Shown here: in pieces, positions 1-8,945 of the stretch
Layout of the letters: each line of letters begins with the position of its first letter
Position numbering within the stretch: position 1 is the stretch's first letter
Assembly (NCBI RefSeq): GCF_000018865.1
Contig: NC_010175.1
Location: 4,960,001 to 5,024,000, forward strand
Direction of reading: 5' to 3'
From: Chloroflexus aurantiacus J-10-fl
Lineage (GTDB): Bacteria; Chloroflexota; Chloroflexia; Chloroflexales; Chloroflexaceae
Length of the DNA: 64,000 nucleotides
Program-made: the position numbers and the translations under genes
The notes under the pieces: model-generated
The model's input: only the letters and a program-made list of their open reading frames with translations
The model's database searches: none
Told to the model about the DNA's origin: nothing

Positions 1-3000
1 GCTCGTCGTGGCGATCCGCGTCGTCAGTTCGCCGACCTGGTTCGCTTCTGGGAGCAATCGCACCAGATTGATCGCGCAACTGCTGAACACCTGCTTGCCT
101 TGTTACGCTCGCAACCTGGTGACACCGCAGTAGCCATACCAGAAGTCCGGCCAGCACCATCGCCAGGTGTGCCTGCGCTGGCCCCGGTACCGACAGCGCC
201 CCAGGCTGTTGCCTCGCAACCGGGCAGCGCAGCACCACCGGTTACGCCGACGCAACCGCCTCTCGCTTATGAGTATGGGGTGGTAAGCCCCGCCGCAGTA
301 ACGCCACTCACTCCCGGCACACAAGCCCAACCATTGCATGAAGGGCAGGCTGCTTCGTCAAGTCTTCCCGCAACCTCGTCGGCGGCGCCGGTTGCCTCAG
401 AACGCCAACCGGACGATGCCCAAGCCGTGCCGCCACTTCTGGCTGCCTTGCTCTCGATGGGTGCCCGCCGCACGCTGTTGATCATCGGTACCTTCCTGGT
501 GATGATCTCCAGCCTGGTGCTGGTGATCTTCAACTGGAACCGCTTCCCTGCCATCGTTCAGGTCGCATTTTTGAGCGCGTTCACCGGTGGTTTGTGGGGG
601 GCAGGCCATTGGATGCAGCAAAAGACAACCCTGACCACGGCAGGTCGCAATTTGCAATCGGTAGCGATGCTGATGGTGCCGGTAGTGGTGTTTTCGTTTA
701 CGCGACCCGGTTTATTCAATCTTGAGGGTTCTCTCGCGCTCCTGGTCACAAGTACGCTGAGTTTCCTTGTGTATACGATTGGCGCATGGCGCAGCCAGCG
801 ACTCTTCTACAGTCTGGCGGCCAGTACTGCTGCCTGTGCAGTGTTGATCAGTAGCTTCTGGTGGTGGTCGGTACCGGCAAGCTGGCAACCGGTCTGGTCT
901 TTTGTGTTGTCAGGAATTGCGCTCGTTACCACCAGACTTCTCGATGATCATCACCGCTCAAGGCTGGCGCTGGGACCGCGGATCATCAAAATCGCTGTAC
1001 CACCATTGGCCCTTGCGACTAGCATGGGTATCTTCCTGGTCAATCCAATCCCGGCTGAGGCGACTACAACCATCATCGTGACGCTGCTCAGTGCTGCTTT
1101 CGCGGTAGCGTTGGCGTGGCTCGACAGGCAGCCGCTCTGGCTGTGGGCAACGGCAATCCTGATCCCCATGGCGGCAATGGTGGGTGTGGTTCACGCCGAC
1201 GATGCACTGATGTGGATCAATCTGAGCTTCGCCGGTTTAACGCTGATCTATCCGCTGCTGGCAGTAATTGCTGAGCGGCGCGATCCGGCATACTCCAGAC
1301 CATTTCTGGCCCTGATCCTTTTTCTGGCCATTGTCGCCGCTGTGAGTGCGACCGACTGGATTGCGATTCGGCGCAGCTATCCAATCCTGATTGCCGCTAC
1401 GCTTCTGATCATCGGTCTACTAGAGGTTCGCCGCCTGACGCTCCTTCAACCCTGGCGCAACGAGGTGGGTGGTAGTTTACTGGCGGTACAGCTCGGTTTG
1501 CTGGCAATCTGGCCTGGTGCGTTTGTCGAAACCTGGGAGCTGCGGGCGCTGATTGTCATGGTTGTCGGTGCAGTGGCTTTTATCGTCAGTGCCATTCCCA
1601 TCAGAGGTTTCCTCTCGTATGCACCGCCGATCTGGTGCTATGGCGGCGCATTCCTGGTGGCAGTCGGTGCCGGATGGAGTAGCTGGTTTAATGCCGATCT
1701 GCGTCTGCCCACGCTCGCAGTCGCGACCGCCCTCTACGGCTGGCGGGCTATCATCAACCGTGAACATGTCTGGGCGTTTATGACGGTTACCACCGGGCTG
1801 GTATTGAGTGGCGTGATCCTGGATCGCGTTGGATGGCTGGCGAATACCGATCACTATCTGTTGGCGAGTGTATTGTTCGCAGGTGGTCTGAGTATCGGTG
1901 GAAGTATTCTCAACAAATACGCTGTTCGCTACAATTATTGGGCGCCATCAGCGCTGATCTGGGCAGGAGTGCTGGGGAGTATTGGTTCAATCCTCTTTCT
2001 GAGTGCATTTCTCAGCCCAACCCACGCCGCAGTGTATGCCGCCCTGATCGGGAGCGCAACTATTGCCGTCCTGAGTGTGATATATCGTAACTGGCGCTTC
2101 GGCTATCCCATCGCGTTGCTTCTAGCCGGCGCGTGGGCAATGGCGATAGCCAGCAATCTGATCACCTGGAACGGGAGCTGGCACACGCTGTCGGTGCTAT
2201 TACTCGCCCTTGCCGTCGGTTATGGCCTGATCACACTCGTACTGCGTGGCTGGTCGCCGTTTGATCGACCGTATGCCCAATCTGCGCTTGGCGTCGCATT
2301 ACTGGCACCACTACCGGCAATCTTCGAGCTGAACGCCTTTATCTTCCTGCCCCTACCTGCCTCACTGTTGCCGAATCTGGCCCTGACGGCTGCCGGTTCA
2401 GCCGTGATGATTGCAATCGGCGCATTTATATATCGGCGCTGGCGATTAACGAGTCTGACGCAGATTCAGCTTTTGATTGCCCTGGGCAGCACTATTCACT
2501 GGTTGAGCGCCGAAAACAGCACGGTAACCGGTTGGAGTCTGCTAGTTACGGCGAGCATTATCATGCTGAGTAGCGCGGCTGTTCGCCGCCAATTCTCAGA
2601 TGCCCCGGTCAACCACATCACTGCCGATAGTTATGTCATCAGTAGCACGGTCATGCTAGTGGCACTGGCATTTCTGTTCGATGGTGTCATTGGTCAGCTT
2701 AGTCTGCCGCTGCTGCTGGTCGCGATAACTATCGGCATCGTCGCCTGGCTTGAGCAGAGCCGCCTTGTTGCTGGTCTCAATCTGATAGCACTGGTGGGGA
2801 GTCTCCTCACTGCACTATCGCTAACACCGCTCACCCTCGCGTGGCAGGCAGCCTGGTTTGTGCTTCTGCTTGTTCCATTACTGCTGGTGGGCTGGTTAGC
2901 ACCACGGTTAGCCAGTACGGCCATCTGGCAACAACCATCGCTCTGGATTCCGCTGGCTGCGGCTGGATTGGTTGGGTTGCTGGCCCTGGTCGATCTGCGG

Positions 3001-3582
3001 GCCAGTGTTGTGGCACTGGTGAACGGTGGTGTTTTGCTTGTGACGGCTACGCTGCGGGAACGGAACAGTTTGTACGCTTACCTGGCCGGCGCCCTGTTTG
3101 TTGCGGCCAGCCTCGGTCAGTTTCTGGTGTGGGAATTGCGTGAGCTGCAACTGTACGTTGTGCCGGTGGGGGTCTACCTCTTCGGGCTGGCAGCCGGTAT
3201 TCGGCGATTTCAACGCCAGATTCAGGTGGCACGACTGGTAGACAGTGCAGCCGTCTGTTTGCTGCTCGGCGCAACCTTTATCCAGGCTGCCGGATCGGTG
3301 AGCAATATTGGCTACATTATGTTGTTTGGTCTGGAGTCGCTGCTGGTCGCAACCTACGGCACCCTTGCCCGTTTGCGGGCGCCATTTATTGGCGGTGTAG
3401 CCGGTTTTGTGATTGGTGTGCTCTGGATGGCCGCCAATGCAGCGAGGATGCTCAACCAGTGGCTCTTGTTAGGTGCGCTAGGGGTGTTGATGCTGCTGGC
3501 CTACGTGATTCTTGAGCGGCAGCAAGATCAACTGCGTCGTTTTGGCCGCGATCTGGTTGTGCGCCTGCAACAGTGGCAATAG
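1..3582 (+). CDS. giant polytopic membrane protein, 5' end outside window
   Basis: The reading frame is open from the first base, so the gene begins to the left of the window; a TTG at 100 is only an internal candidate start. The visible part opens with a short charged segment, then a Pro/Ala/Thr-rich linker of about 110 residues, then a very long run of hydrophobic segments (well over 20 by eye) reaching almost to the end. The tail is short and basic, ending ERQQDQLRRFGRDL and a few more residues. The architecture (cytosolic start, proline-rich linker, repeated pairs of helices) resembles the large SCO7613-C-terminal-type or DUF2157-like membrane proteins of Actinobacteria and Chloroflexota, but I see no catalytic motif. 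Function unknown; the membrane location is secure. Followed by repeat DNA and a terminator-like hairpin. Confidence 0.85.
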   Translation, partial: ARRGDPRRQFADLVRFWEQSHQIDRATAEHLLALLRSQPGDTAVAIPEVRPAPSPGVPALAPVPTAPQAVASQPGSAAPPVTPTQPPLAYEYGVVSPAAVTPLTPGTQAQPLHEGQAASSSLPATSSAAPVASERQPDDAQAVPPLLAALLSMGARRTLLIIGTFLVMISSLVLVIFNWNRFPAIVQVAFLSAFTGGLWGAGHWMQQKTTLTTAGRNLQSVAMLMVPVVVFSFTRPGLFNLEGSLALLVTSTLSFLVYTIGAWRSQRLFYSLAASTAACAVLISSFWWWSVPASWQPVWSFVLSGIALVTTRLLDDHHRSRLALGPRIIKIAVPPLALATSMGIFLVNPIPAEATTTIIVTLLSAAFAVALAWLDRQPLWLWATAILIPMAAMVGVVHADDALMWINLSFAGLTLIYPLLAVIAERRDPAYSRPFLALILFLAIVAAVSATDWIAIRRSYPILIAATLLIIGLLEVRRLTLLQPWRNEVGGSLLAVQLGLLAIWPGAFVETWELRALIVMVVGAVAFIVSAIPIRGFLSYAPPIWCYGGAFLVAVGAGWSSWFNADLRLPTLAVATALYGWRAIINREHVWAFMTVTTGLVLSGVILDRVGWLANTDHYLLASVLFAGGLSIGGSILNKYAVRYNYWAPSALIWAGVLGSIGSILFLSAFLSPTHAAVYAALIGSATIAVLSVIYRNWRFGYPIALLLAGAWAMAIASNLITWNGSWHTLSVLLLALAVGYGLITLVLRGWSPFDRPYAQSALGVALLAPLPAIFELNAFIFLPLPASLLPNLALTAAGSAVMIAIGAFIYRRWRLTSLTQIQLLIALGSTIHWLSAENSTVTGWSLLVTASIIMLSSAAVRRQFSDAPVNHITADSYVISSTVMLVALAFLFDGVIGQLSLPLLLVAITIGIVAWLEQSRLVAGLNLIALVGSLLTALSLTPLTLAWQAAWFVLLLVPLLLVGWLAPRLASTAIWQQPSLWIPLAAAGLVGLLALVDLRASVVALVNGGVLLVTATLRERNSLYAYLAGALFVAASLGQFLVWELRELQLYVVPVGVYLFGLAAGIRRFQRQIQVARLVDSAAVCLLLGATFIQAAGSVSNIGYIMLFGLESLLVATYGTLARLRAPFIGGVAGFVIGVLWMAANAARMLNQWLLLGALGVLMLLAYVILERQQDQLRRFGRDLVVRLQQWQ

Positions 3583-3697
3583 TATCAAATCTTGAGTGCC
3601 ACGGTGCCTGACAGCCCGTTACCGGATATGCGGTGAATCGTGACGATCCATCTCCTCCGCACTGTGGTTGTCACCTGCATGATATGGATAGGCAGGT

Positions 3698-3793
3698 AGG
3701 GGGCGTGGGGGCGGGTTCTGTAGAGGCGGGTTCGGTTGGGGCGGGTTCTGTAGAGGCGGGTTCTGTAGAGGCGGGTTTAGAACCCGCCCCTAC
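3698..3793. repeat. short GGGGCGGGTTCTGTA array ending in a palindrome
   Basis: About five imperfect 15-bp units of the form GGGGCGGGTTCTGTA (some with GAGGCGGG), closed by GCGGGTTTAGAACCCGC followed by CCCTAC. This is the same motif family as the 16-bp array at 29788-30147, which also ends in a GGGTT/AACCC hairpin followed by GCCCCTAC. Confidence 0.75.
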
Positions 3794-3879
3794 TCATTGC
3801 CATGCAAGGGATGCGGCGAACGGGTATGCCTTGAATCGCGTGACGCGCATTGTATTCTTCAGATTTGAACTAACATAAA

Positions 3880-3912
3880 CGGCAGGGACTGGCAATTGAG
3901 CAGTCCCTGCCG
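3880..3912. terminator. bidirectional terminator-like hairpin between convergent genes
   Basis: A perfect 12-bp stem, CGGCAGGGACTG / CAGTCCCTGCCG, with a 9-nt loop lies between the ends of the large membrane protein gene and gap, which converge. Read on the minus strand it is followed by TTTATGTTAG, a modest T tract, so it best suits termination of gap. Confidence 0.7.
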
Positions 3913-3935
3913 TGTTGTGTCACCGCGTGAACACT

Positions 3936-4961
3936 CTACTCGAAGCGGTCTGCCACCAGTGCGGTCAGATCGGCGACCCGCACCGAATAGCCCCACTCGT
4001 TGTCGTACCAGGCCACGATCTTGAAGAAATCGTCGCCCATGCTCATTGTGAGCGGTAAATCGACTACACTGCTGTAGGTGGTACCGATGAAGTCGGTGCT
4101 AACCAGCGGATCGTGGCTCACGCCGAGAATGCCCTCAAGCTCTTCGCTCTCGCTGGCTTCGATGAAGGCCTGGTTAATCTCCTCGACCGAGGTCTTGGTG
4201 CTCAGCAGCACCGAGAAGTCAACCATCGACACCGTCGGCGTCGGCACGCGCACGGCATAACCGTGGAACTTGCCTTTCAATTCGGGAATAACCAGCGCCA
4301 CCGCCTTCGCGGCACCAGTGGTCGTTGGCACCATGTTGATAGCCGCAGCCCGCGCCCGGCGCAAATCCTTGTGTACGTTATCCTGCAAGTTTTGATCCAT
4401 CGTGTACGAGTGGATGGTCGTCATCAGACCACGCTCGATCCCGAAGCGATCATTGAGCACCTTCGCTACCGGTGCCAGACAGTTGGTTGTGCAGGATGCA
4501 TTCGAGATGATGTGATGCTTCTCGTGATCGTATTTCGCGTCGTTCACACCCAGACAGATGGTGATGTCCTCACCTTTCGCCGGTGCCGTAATGATCACTT
4601 TCTTCGCACCCGCCGCGAGGTGAGCCTTGGCCTTTTCCGCATCGGTGAAACGGCCGGTCGACTCGATCACGATGTCAACCCCCAGCTCCTTCCAGGGCAA
4701 TGCTGCCGGGTCGCGCTCGGCCAGCGTCAACAACTCGTAGCGAATATCGTCCTGCTCTACCACAATCGCCTTCTCGGTCACCGTTACTTCGCCATCGAAG
4801 GCACCATAGGTCGAATCGTAGCGCAGAAGATGGGCCAGCGTTTGCGCGTCGGTCAGGTCGTTGATAGCGACGATCTCGAACTCTTCGGGGTAATACTCCA
4901 GCATTGCCTTGAAGCTCTGGCGTCCGATCCGGCCGAAACCGTTGATAGCGACGCGAACCAT
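3936..4961 (-). CDS. gap: glyceraldehyde-3-phosphate dehydrogenase, NAD type
   Basis: Converts glyceraldehyde 3-phosphate, NAD+ and phosphate to 1,3-bisphosphoglycerate in glycolysis, or the reverse in gluconeogenesis; cytosolic, tetrameric in the family. The 341 residues match the usual length. The Rossmann glycine motif NGFGRIGR is at residues 7-14. Asp35 in INDL, after strand 2, favours NAD over NADP. The catalytic motif SNASCTTNC puts the nucleophile at Cys157. The start is an ATG preceded by AAGGAGG at good spacing. It stands alone: the neighbour on one side is convergent and there are about 1.5 kb without genes on the other. An extended -10 promoter lies about 90 bp upstream of the start. 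Identification is very secure. Confidence 0.97.
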   Translation of the reverse strand: MVRVAINGFGRIGRQSFKAMLEYYPEEFEIVAINDLTDAQTLAHLLRYDSTYGAFDGEVTVTEKAIVVEQDDIRYELLTLAERDPAALPWKELGVDIVIESTGRFTDAEKAKAHLAAGAKKVIITAPAKGEDITICLGVNDAKYDHEKHHIISNASCTTNCLAPVAKVLNDRFGIERGLMTTIHSYTMDQNLQDNVHKDLRRARAAAINMVPTTTGAAKAVALVIPELKGKFHGYAVRVPTPTVSMVDFSVLLSTKTSVEEINQAFIEASESEELEGILGVSHDPLVSTDFIGTTYSSVVDLPLTMSMGDDFFKIVAWYDNEWGYSVRVADLTALVADRFE

Positions 4962-5052
4962 GTAAGCCTCCTTAAATGCTCAAACAAAGGTGCTCAGGCC
5001 AGCGGGCCGTGAGCCGCAATGGCATGACCTGTTGCCATTGACTGACGCGGTC

Positions 5053-5061
5053 ATTATAGCA
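5053..5061 (-). promoter_or_regulatory. extended -10 promoter for gap
   Basis: On the minus strand the sequence reads TGCTATAAT, a TG-extended consensus -10, about 90 nt before the gap start codon. No convincing -35 is seen at 16-18 nt, which is usual for extended -10 promoters. Confidence 0.55.
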
Positions 5062-5627
5062 TCTTTGCACGTCTGCTCGCATACAGATTTCTTGCCCACC
5101 AGGTAGAGAATTGTTCACATTGAAACGATTGGACGGCAGATACGAGTATGTTCGCTTCGGGCAAGACATTACTCGCGATGCCAGAACCTGTTTCAAAAAA
5201 CGTCTACGAGAAGGTATCTCATTCATTCCTGACCGACTCTGATTGTAACGAGCACATCCAGCATCCCCGTGACCACTATGCATTACCCATACCTCACGTT
5301 GCTCCCTTTGTCACCACAGAGACACGGAAGACACAGAGGATGGGGATAGCCCTGATTGCTACGGTGAGTCGTGAGATAGCACGTCTGTGAGAACTGGCTG
5401 CCCCCCACATTGTGCATGCGATTACACCATCCGGTGGTAAAGGTAACCTCGTGCTGTGCATCCTGACCGTCAGCACCTCTGGCCTGCTCACCGTATCGGT
5501 GGCAACGTGAGTGACCTATAACGGTATCGTTGCCATCTGTGTTGCTCATCAGGGCGTATTGTAGCCTGTGCTCCTCTGGTCATCACCGCACGGCACCAGC
5601 GCGGTCATGATGCCGGACGAGCGCGTC

Positions 5628-5649
5628 GGGGCACGGCATGCCGTGCCCC
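5628..5649. repeat. 22-bp perfect palindrome
   Basis: GGGGCACGGCA directly abuts its reverse complement TGCCGTGCCCC. It belongs to the GGGGC...GCCCC palindrome class also seen at 17597, 29718 and the ends of both G-rich arrays. Confidence 0.8.
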
Positions 5650-6002
5650 TCCGGGCGTATCACCGCACGGCACCAGCGCAGTCGTGATGCCGGAGGTGTC
5701 CAGTTCATTCGCCCATCACACTAGAGCGCACCAACGGAACCTGGATGGTGACCGCAGTGACGGACAGTGGCGTCGGGCCGAGCCGAACAGGGCCGGACGT
5801 TTTCCCGCTGGGTGCGCATCCCCGTCGTGGGCGCTGCTGCACCCTGATCAGACATTACCGGGTGCCAGCCGGCTAGGATTGTCGTCCTGTGGATGGCGGC
5901 AGCATCCCGCACCGGCAGTGGTAGGGGCGCACGGCCAGGACATCTCTGGTGGCACGTGACACGACCGATGCATCACACCGGCTACTGTGTGACATGTGGG
6001 TA

Positions 6003-6115
6003 ATGCATCCCCGTGACCAGGAGGGTTCACGGCATGCCACGCGCCGGATCGCGAGCATGGCTGTCGCACGCCAAACGTCGCGACACGCGCATGATGCGCG
6101 GGTAAGGCAACTCAT
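6003..6115. repeat. degenerate dispersed copy of the 286-bp repeat unit
   Basis: Reads ATCCCCGTGACCAGGAGGGT, then a CGCGCCGGATCG box, GCATGGCTG, GCACGCCAAACG and GCGCGGGTAAGGCAA. These boxes occur in the same order and spacing as in the tandem array at 23953-25667, but with many substitutions. A leader-like part (CTCATTCATTCCTGACCGAC) sits further left at about 5218. Confidence 0.6.
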
Positions 6116-6434
6116 CTAGCGCGTGATAGCACAGCCGGAGCTGTTCGCTGCCAACGGGCCAGGAGGAGGTAATCACACCATGACCAGGCGGGAGTGGGAA
6201 TTGTGCCGATGGTGTGGGTCAGGTGGAAATCAATGGCAGGCTGCTGTGCAAGCCGGAGGCTCACGCTCCCAAGGATAACCTATCTGTCTCACCTGCACCA
6301 GCTTGCGGTCGCTATGTCAAGCGGACGAAAGACGTGCTTCTGATCTGATCAGGCGCTGTGTGCTGCCACCAGAATTTGATCAGTCCTTCGTTCATTCTGG
6401 TGCAGCGACTGAGCCATCATTCAATGACAAGGTT

Positions 6435-6463
6435 TTGGCATTTTGCATCTGAATTGCTACAAT
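6435..6463 (+). promoter_or_regulatory. sigma-70-type promoter for the CvpA-like gene
   Basis: TTGGCA at 6435-6440, a 17-nt spacer, then TACAAT at 6458-6463 with a TGC extension just before it. This is a near-consensus vegetative promoter about 40 nt upstream of the start codon. Confidence 0.65.
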
Positions 6464-6501
6464 ATGTAGTATACACATGACGTTAGCAAAGGAGTGACGG
6501 T

Positions 6502-7116
6502 ATGAGGAGTCTGTTCATCGATGGGGGGGCGATAGTAATTCTACTTCTGTTTGTCATAGCAGGATTTCGGCGGGGGGCATGGCCGAGTGGGTTTGTGTTA
6601 CTCGGCACGCTTATCGGTACCGTGCTGGTCGACCTCTGGCGTGATGGGGTTGTGCATCTGCTAACGCCGATAGACCTGGCTTCCGGCTTGCCTCTCTTTC
6701 TGGCTCTGAGCGGTCTCCTGCTGATCGCGATAGTGGTTGGCTACGGGGTTGACACGATTTTTGAGCTTGGCCTGGAAAATGCTGCCGAGTGGTCGCATCG
6801 ACTAATCGGTGCAGCGATTGGTCTGGTGAATGCAGCCCTGGTCATCACATACCTTGCCCGCTATGCCGGTGCCGCCTGGCCTGATCCGGCTACTACGGCA
6901 TGGTTGACAACAACGACTGTTGTGCCACTGGTGATCAACCTGCTCCCCTGGGGTATGCTGGCTCTGACACTGATCGGTCTGTTGATCTTGTTGCTACGCT
7001 TTCTGCATGCGATTCATACCGAACGCGAATTAGATGCCGATAGATTACCACCGCAGGAAGCAACTCTGCGGGTATTGGAGCGGATCGATCAGGCGCTTGG
7101 TCACCGGCGTCGCTGA
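6502..7116 (+). CDS. CvpA-like small integral membrane protein
   Basis: 204 residues with four or five hydrophobic helices and a charged C-terminal tail. The pattern (N-terminal helix, FRRGAWPS basic turn, second helix, a long middle helix, then GAAIGLVNAALV) fits the CvpA/colicin-V-production superfamily of membrane proteins, whose molecular role is poorly defined. Cytoplasmic-membrane location is secure; the family call is moderate. The start is an ATG after AAGGAGTGACGGT, with a strong promoter just upstream. It is a single-gene unit, with about 460 bp lacking genes on its right. Confidence 0.65.
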   Translation: MRSLFIDGGAIVILLLFVIAGFRRGAWPSGFVLLGTLIGTVLVDLWRDGVVHLLTPIDLASGLPLFLALSGLLLIAIVVGYGVDTIFELGLENAAEWSHRLIGAAIGLVNAALVITYLARYAGAAWPDPATTAWLTTTTVVPLVINLLPWGMLALTLIGLLILLLRFLHAIHTERELDADRLPPQEATLRVLERIDQALGHRRR

Positions 7117-7579
7117 TGCAGATGCCTGAACTGAAACGTTAACCAGCACATACTGTCAGAACCGAGCCTTATCAATCGGGGAGCAGAGGAGTGTATCAAT
7201 TATGCTTCCTTTTCAGTTTTTAGCCCGATAGTGTTCCACGTCAATGGAGAAAGAGAGGAGAACGTATTGCATGCATCAATGTACATCGTTTAGGTGTACC
7301 ACCAGCGAACATGGATCGTTCAGGTGCAGGATCAGGGTAATGATTGGCTGGTGTGTCATGACCTCTATCCTGCCAGATTTGATATTACGTGCTGCACCCC
7401 TCTGATAAGTGGAAGTCAGGCTTCGTGCCCACCGTGATCGGTACATTTATACAATGGTTTAGAGTACGCCGACTCCGCATCTTCAGATGATTGCCTGAAC
7501 AGGTGTCTCAGATGTATTACAATATACTGTACGGCTATTCTGCATACAACGCGAAATTCTGCAATGAAAGAAGGCCACG
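7117..7579. other. gene-free spacer
   Basis: No credible gene and no strong hairpin. The last 90 bp are AT-rich with TACAAT/TATACT-like boxes at about 7515-7528 that could drive the following broken gene. Confidence 0.5.
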
Positions 7580-8485
7580 ATGCAGCAACAAACAGTATTC
7601 GCGTTTATCCTCATTCTTACTTTCGTGATCGTTGTTACGATATCCGGTGTTCGTGTTCTCATTGCCCAGAGAGCCGGCATATACGCACCACCGTCTACCC
7701 TCAACTGCACCACGCATACAAGTAATCTTGATCTGACGACAAATCAGGTTACGCCAGTAGTCGGCAGTATGGTTCAGATTACTGTTACCTTGACCAATGC
7801 TGGTTGTGGGTAGATTGGGCAGCCAACCTACCAGCTTTTGCTTGAACCGTCATCGATCCTGGCGCCGATCTCACCGCTCTCGATCACACACTATCGGGCT
7901 TTAGCAAGTGGAGAAAGCGATACGGCTTCGTTTCAGTTGCAAGCAATCGGGGTCGGTGAAGTGGCATTACGGGCTACGGCGAGTTTTGAGGTGCATCTAG
8001 GGTATCCCGGCCCGGCATACTGGGCATTCGATAGTTCACAACCGTTGTCGGCAACTGTTCCACCAACGCATCAGGAAGTTGTTGTATTGCAACAGGCAGC
8101 GTATGAGATCGGGTGCTACCAACAAGTTGATACGATCAACGACTCGACCTATCAATTTCAGTGTACCGGCGGCGCCGGTGAGACGATAGGAGCTACACTT
8201 GAGCGCTTTACCGACGAGCCGGCTGCTCAAGCTGCCTTTACTGATAGGCGAGACACCTTACCGTTGGTCACATTTCGCTGTTATGACGCTTTTACACGAG
8301 CGATGGACGATCCCGCAGGCACTATCCAGCACATCTGGCAGGCAGAGTCGTTGCTTGTGACGACGTATCACCAACGCATGACCGATACGCTTACGTTGTC
8401 AGATGCGGTGTATCTCGCAGCCGTGCGTAATGGCCTGCTTGTGGCGTGTGATCGGGTGTTTGTGCCGGTTGTGCAACGGCCGTAA
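7580..8485 (+). pseudogene. secreted protein gene interrupted by one in-frame TAG
   Basis: Two open stretches, 7580-7813 and 7814-8485, are in the same frame and separated only by TAG at 7811-7813. The break falls in TLTNAGCG-stop-IGQPTYQL, where TAG could derive from a TGG Trp codon. Read through, the product is about 301 residues: an N-terminal membrane anchor or signal (FILILTFVIVVTISGVRVLI), a region DLTTNQVTPVVGSMVQITVT that looks like one strand pair of a CARDB/DUF11-type beta-sandwich, and a C-terminal domain rich in Tyr, Gln and Thr. Function not recognised. Frame and composition are intact downstream, so the lesion is recent, tolerated, or a sequence error. Restart at TTG 7838 would give a protein without a signal. 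Confidence 0.7.
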
Positions 8486-8945
8486 CACCTTCGATCCATC
8501 TGTGTACGAGGCATGTTAGTGTTATATCCAGCATTGAGATGCGACACGCCCCTACCCTCACCCGCCCCCGCTGAAGGAGGTAACCACTGGTGAGGAGATG
8601 AGCGCACCGCAGGCGTGCGCTCCTGGCTCGCGGGGATTGCTGGTGTCAGTGACGAGCGCGCCGCAGGCGCGCGCTCCCAGCTCACCAGTAATACCAGTGC
8701 TTGCGCACCGCAGTGTGGTGATCGTGTGGCGGCCTTCAGGTGACGTTAGACAGTGTGCCGTGATAAACCTGATTTGCTGGGAGTGGTTTTATCGATAACC
8801 GGTGCGTTTGCGGTTGATAGCCTCTCCGTATCGCGAGGGCGGGCAGGCAGAGGTGGGGTGGCTTGGGCATCGCCGAGTGTATCGTGTCTGATGGCGATGC
8901 CCATTCCACCCATCATGATCCGGTCGTACTGGGGATGAGGAGAGG
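8486..8945. other. gene-free spacer with duplicated hairpin
   Basis: No credible gene. Two related hairpins lie at 8600-8622 and 8654-8676 (separate entry). The rest is unremarkable GC-rich DNA between two convergent genes. Confidence 0.6.
8600..8676. repeat. duplicated hairpin with compensatory stem change
   Basis: First copy: GAGCGCA, loop CCGCAGGCG, TGCGCTC (8600-8622). Second copy: GAGCGCG, the same loop, CGCGCTC (8654-8676). The A:T pair next to the loop in one is G:C in the other, and the loop is identical. Both are followed by CC(T/C)(G/A)GCTC. Confidence 0.7.

Larger units (their letters stand above)
3583..3935. other. gene-free spacer with GC-rich repeat
   Basis: No credible gene. 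It holds a short array of GGGGCGGGTTCTGTA-like units at about 3698-3793, ending in a hairpin where GGCGGGTT and AACCCGCC flank TAG, and then the terminator hairpin described separately. The 81-residue ORF here is made of the repeat (Val-Gly-Ala-Gly-Ser repeats) and is not credible. Confidence 0.7.
4962..6501. other. 1.5-kb gene-free region filled with repeat remnants
   Basis: No ORF here looks like a gene. Recognisable pieces: the gap promoter; a relative of the 286-bp array leader at about 5190-5265 (TTTCAAAAAACGTCTACGAG onward) and of the unit body at about 6003-6115; a CACCACAGAGACACGGAAG-type dispersed repeat at 5312-5340; a direct repeat beginning TCACCGCACGGCACCAGCGC at about 5583 and again at about 5661; a 22-bp perfect palindrome at 5628-5649; and the promoter of the next gene at the right end. 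Confidence 0.7.

Noticed and set aside
4113-5012. 299-residue plus-strand ORF
   Set aside because: Antisense shadow of gap, whose identity is certain.
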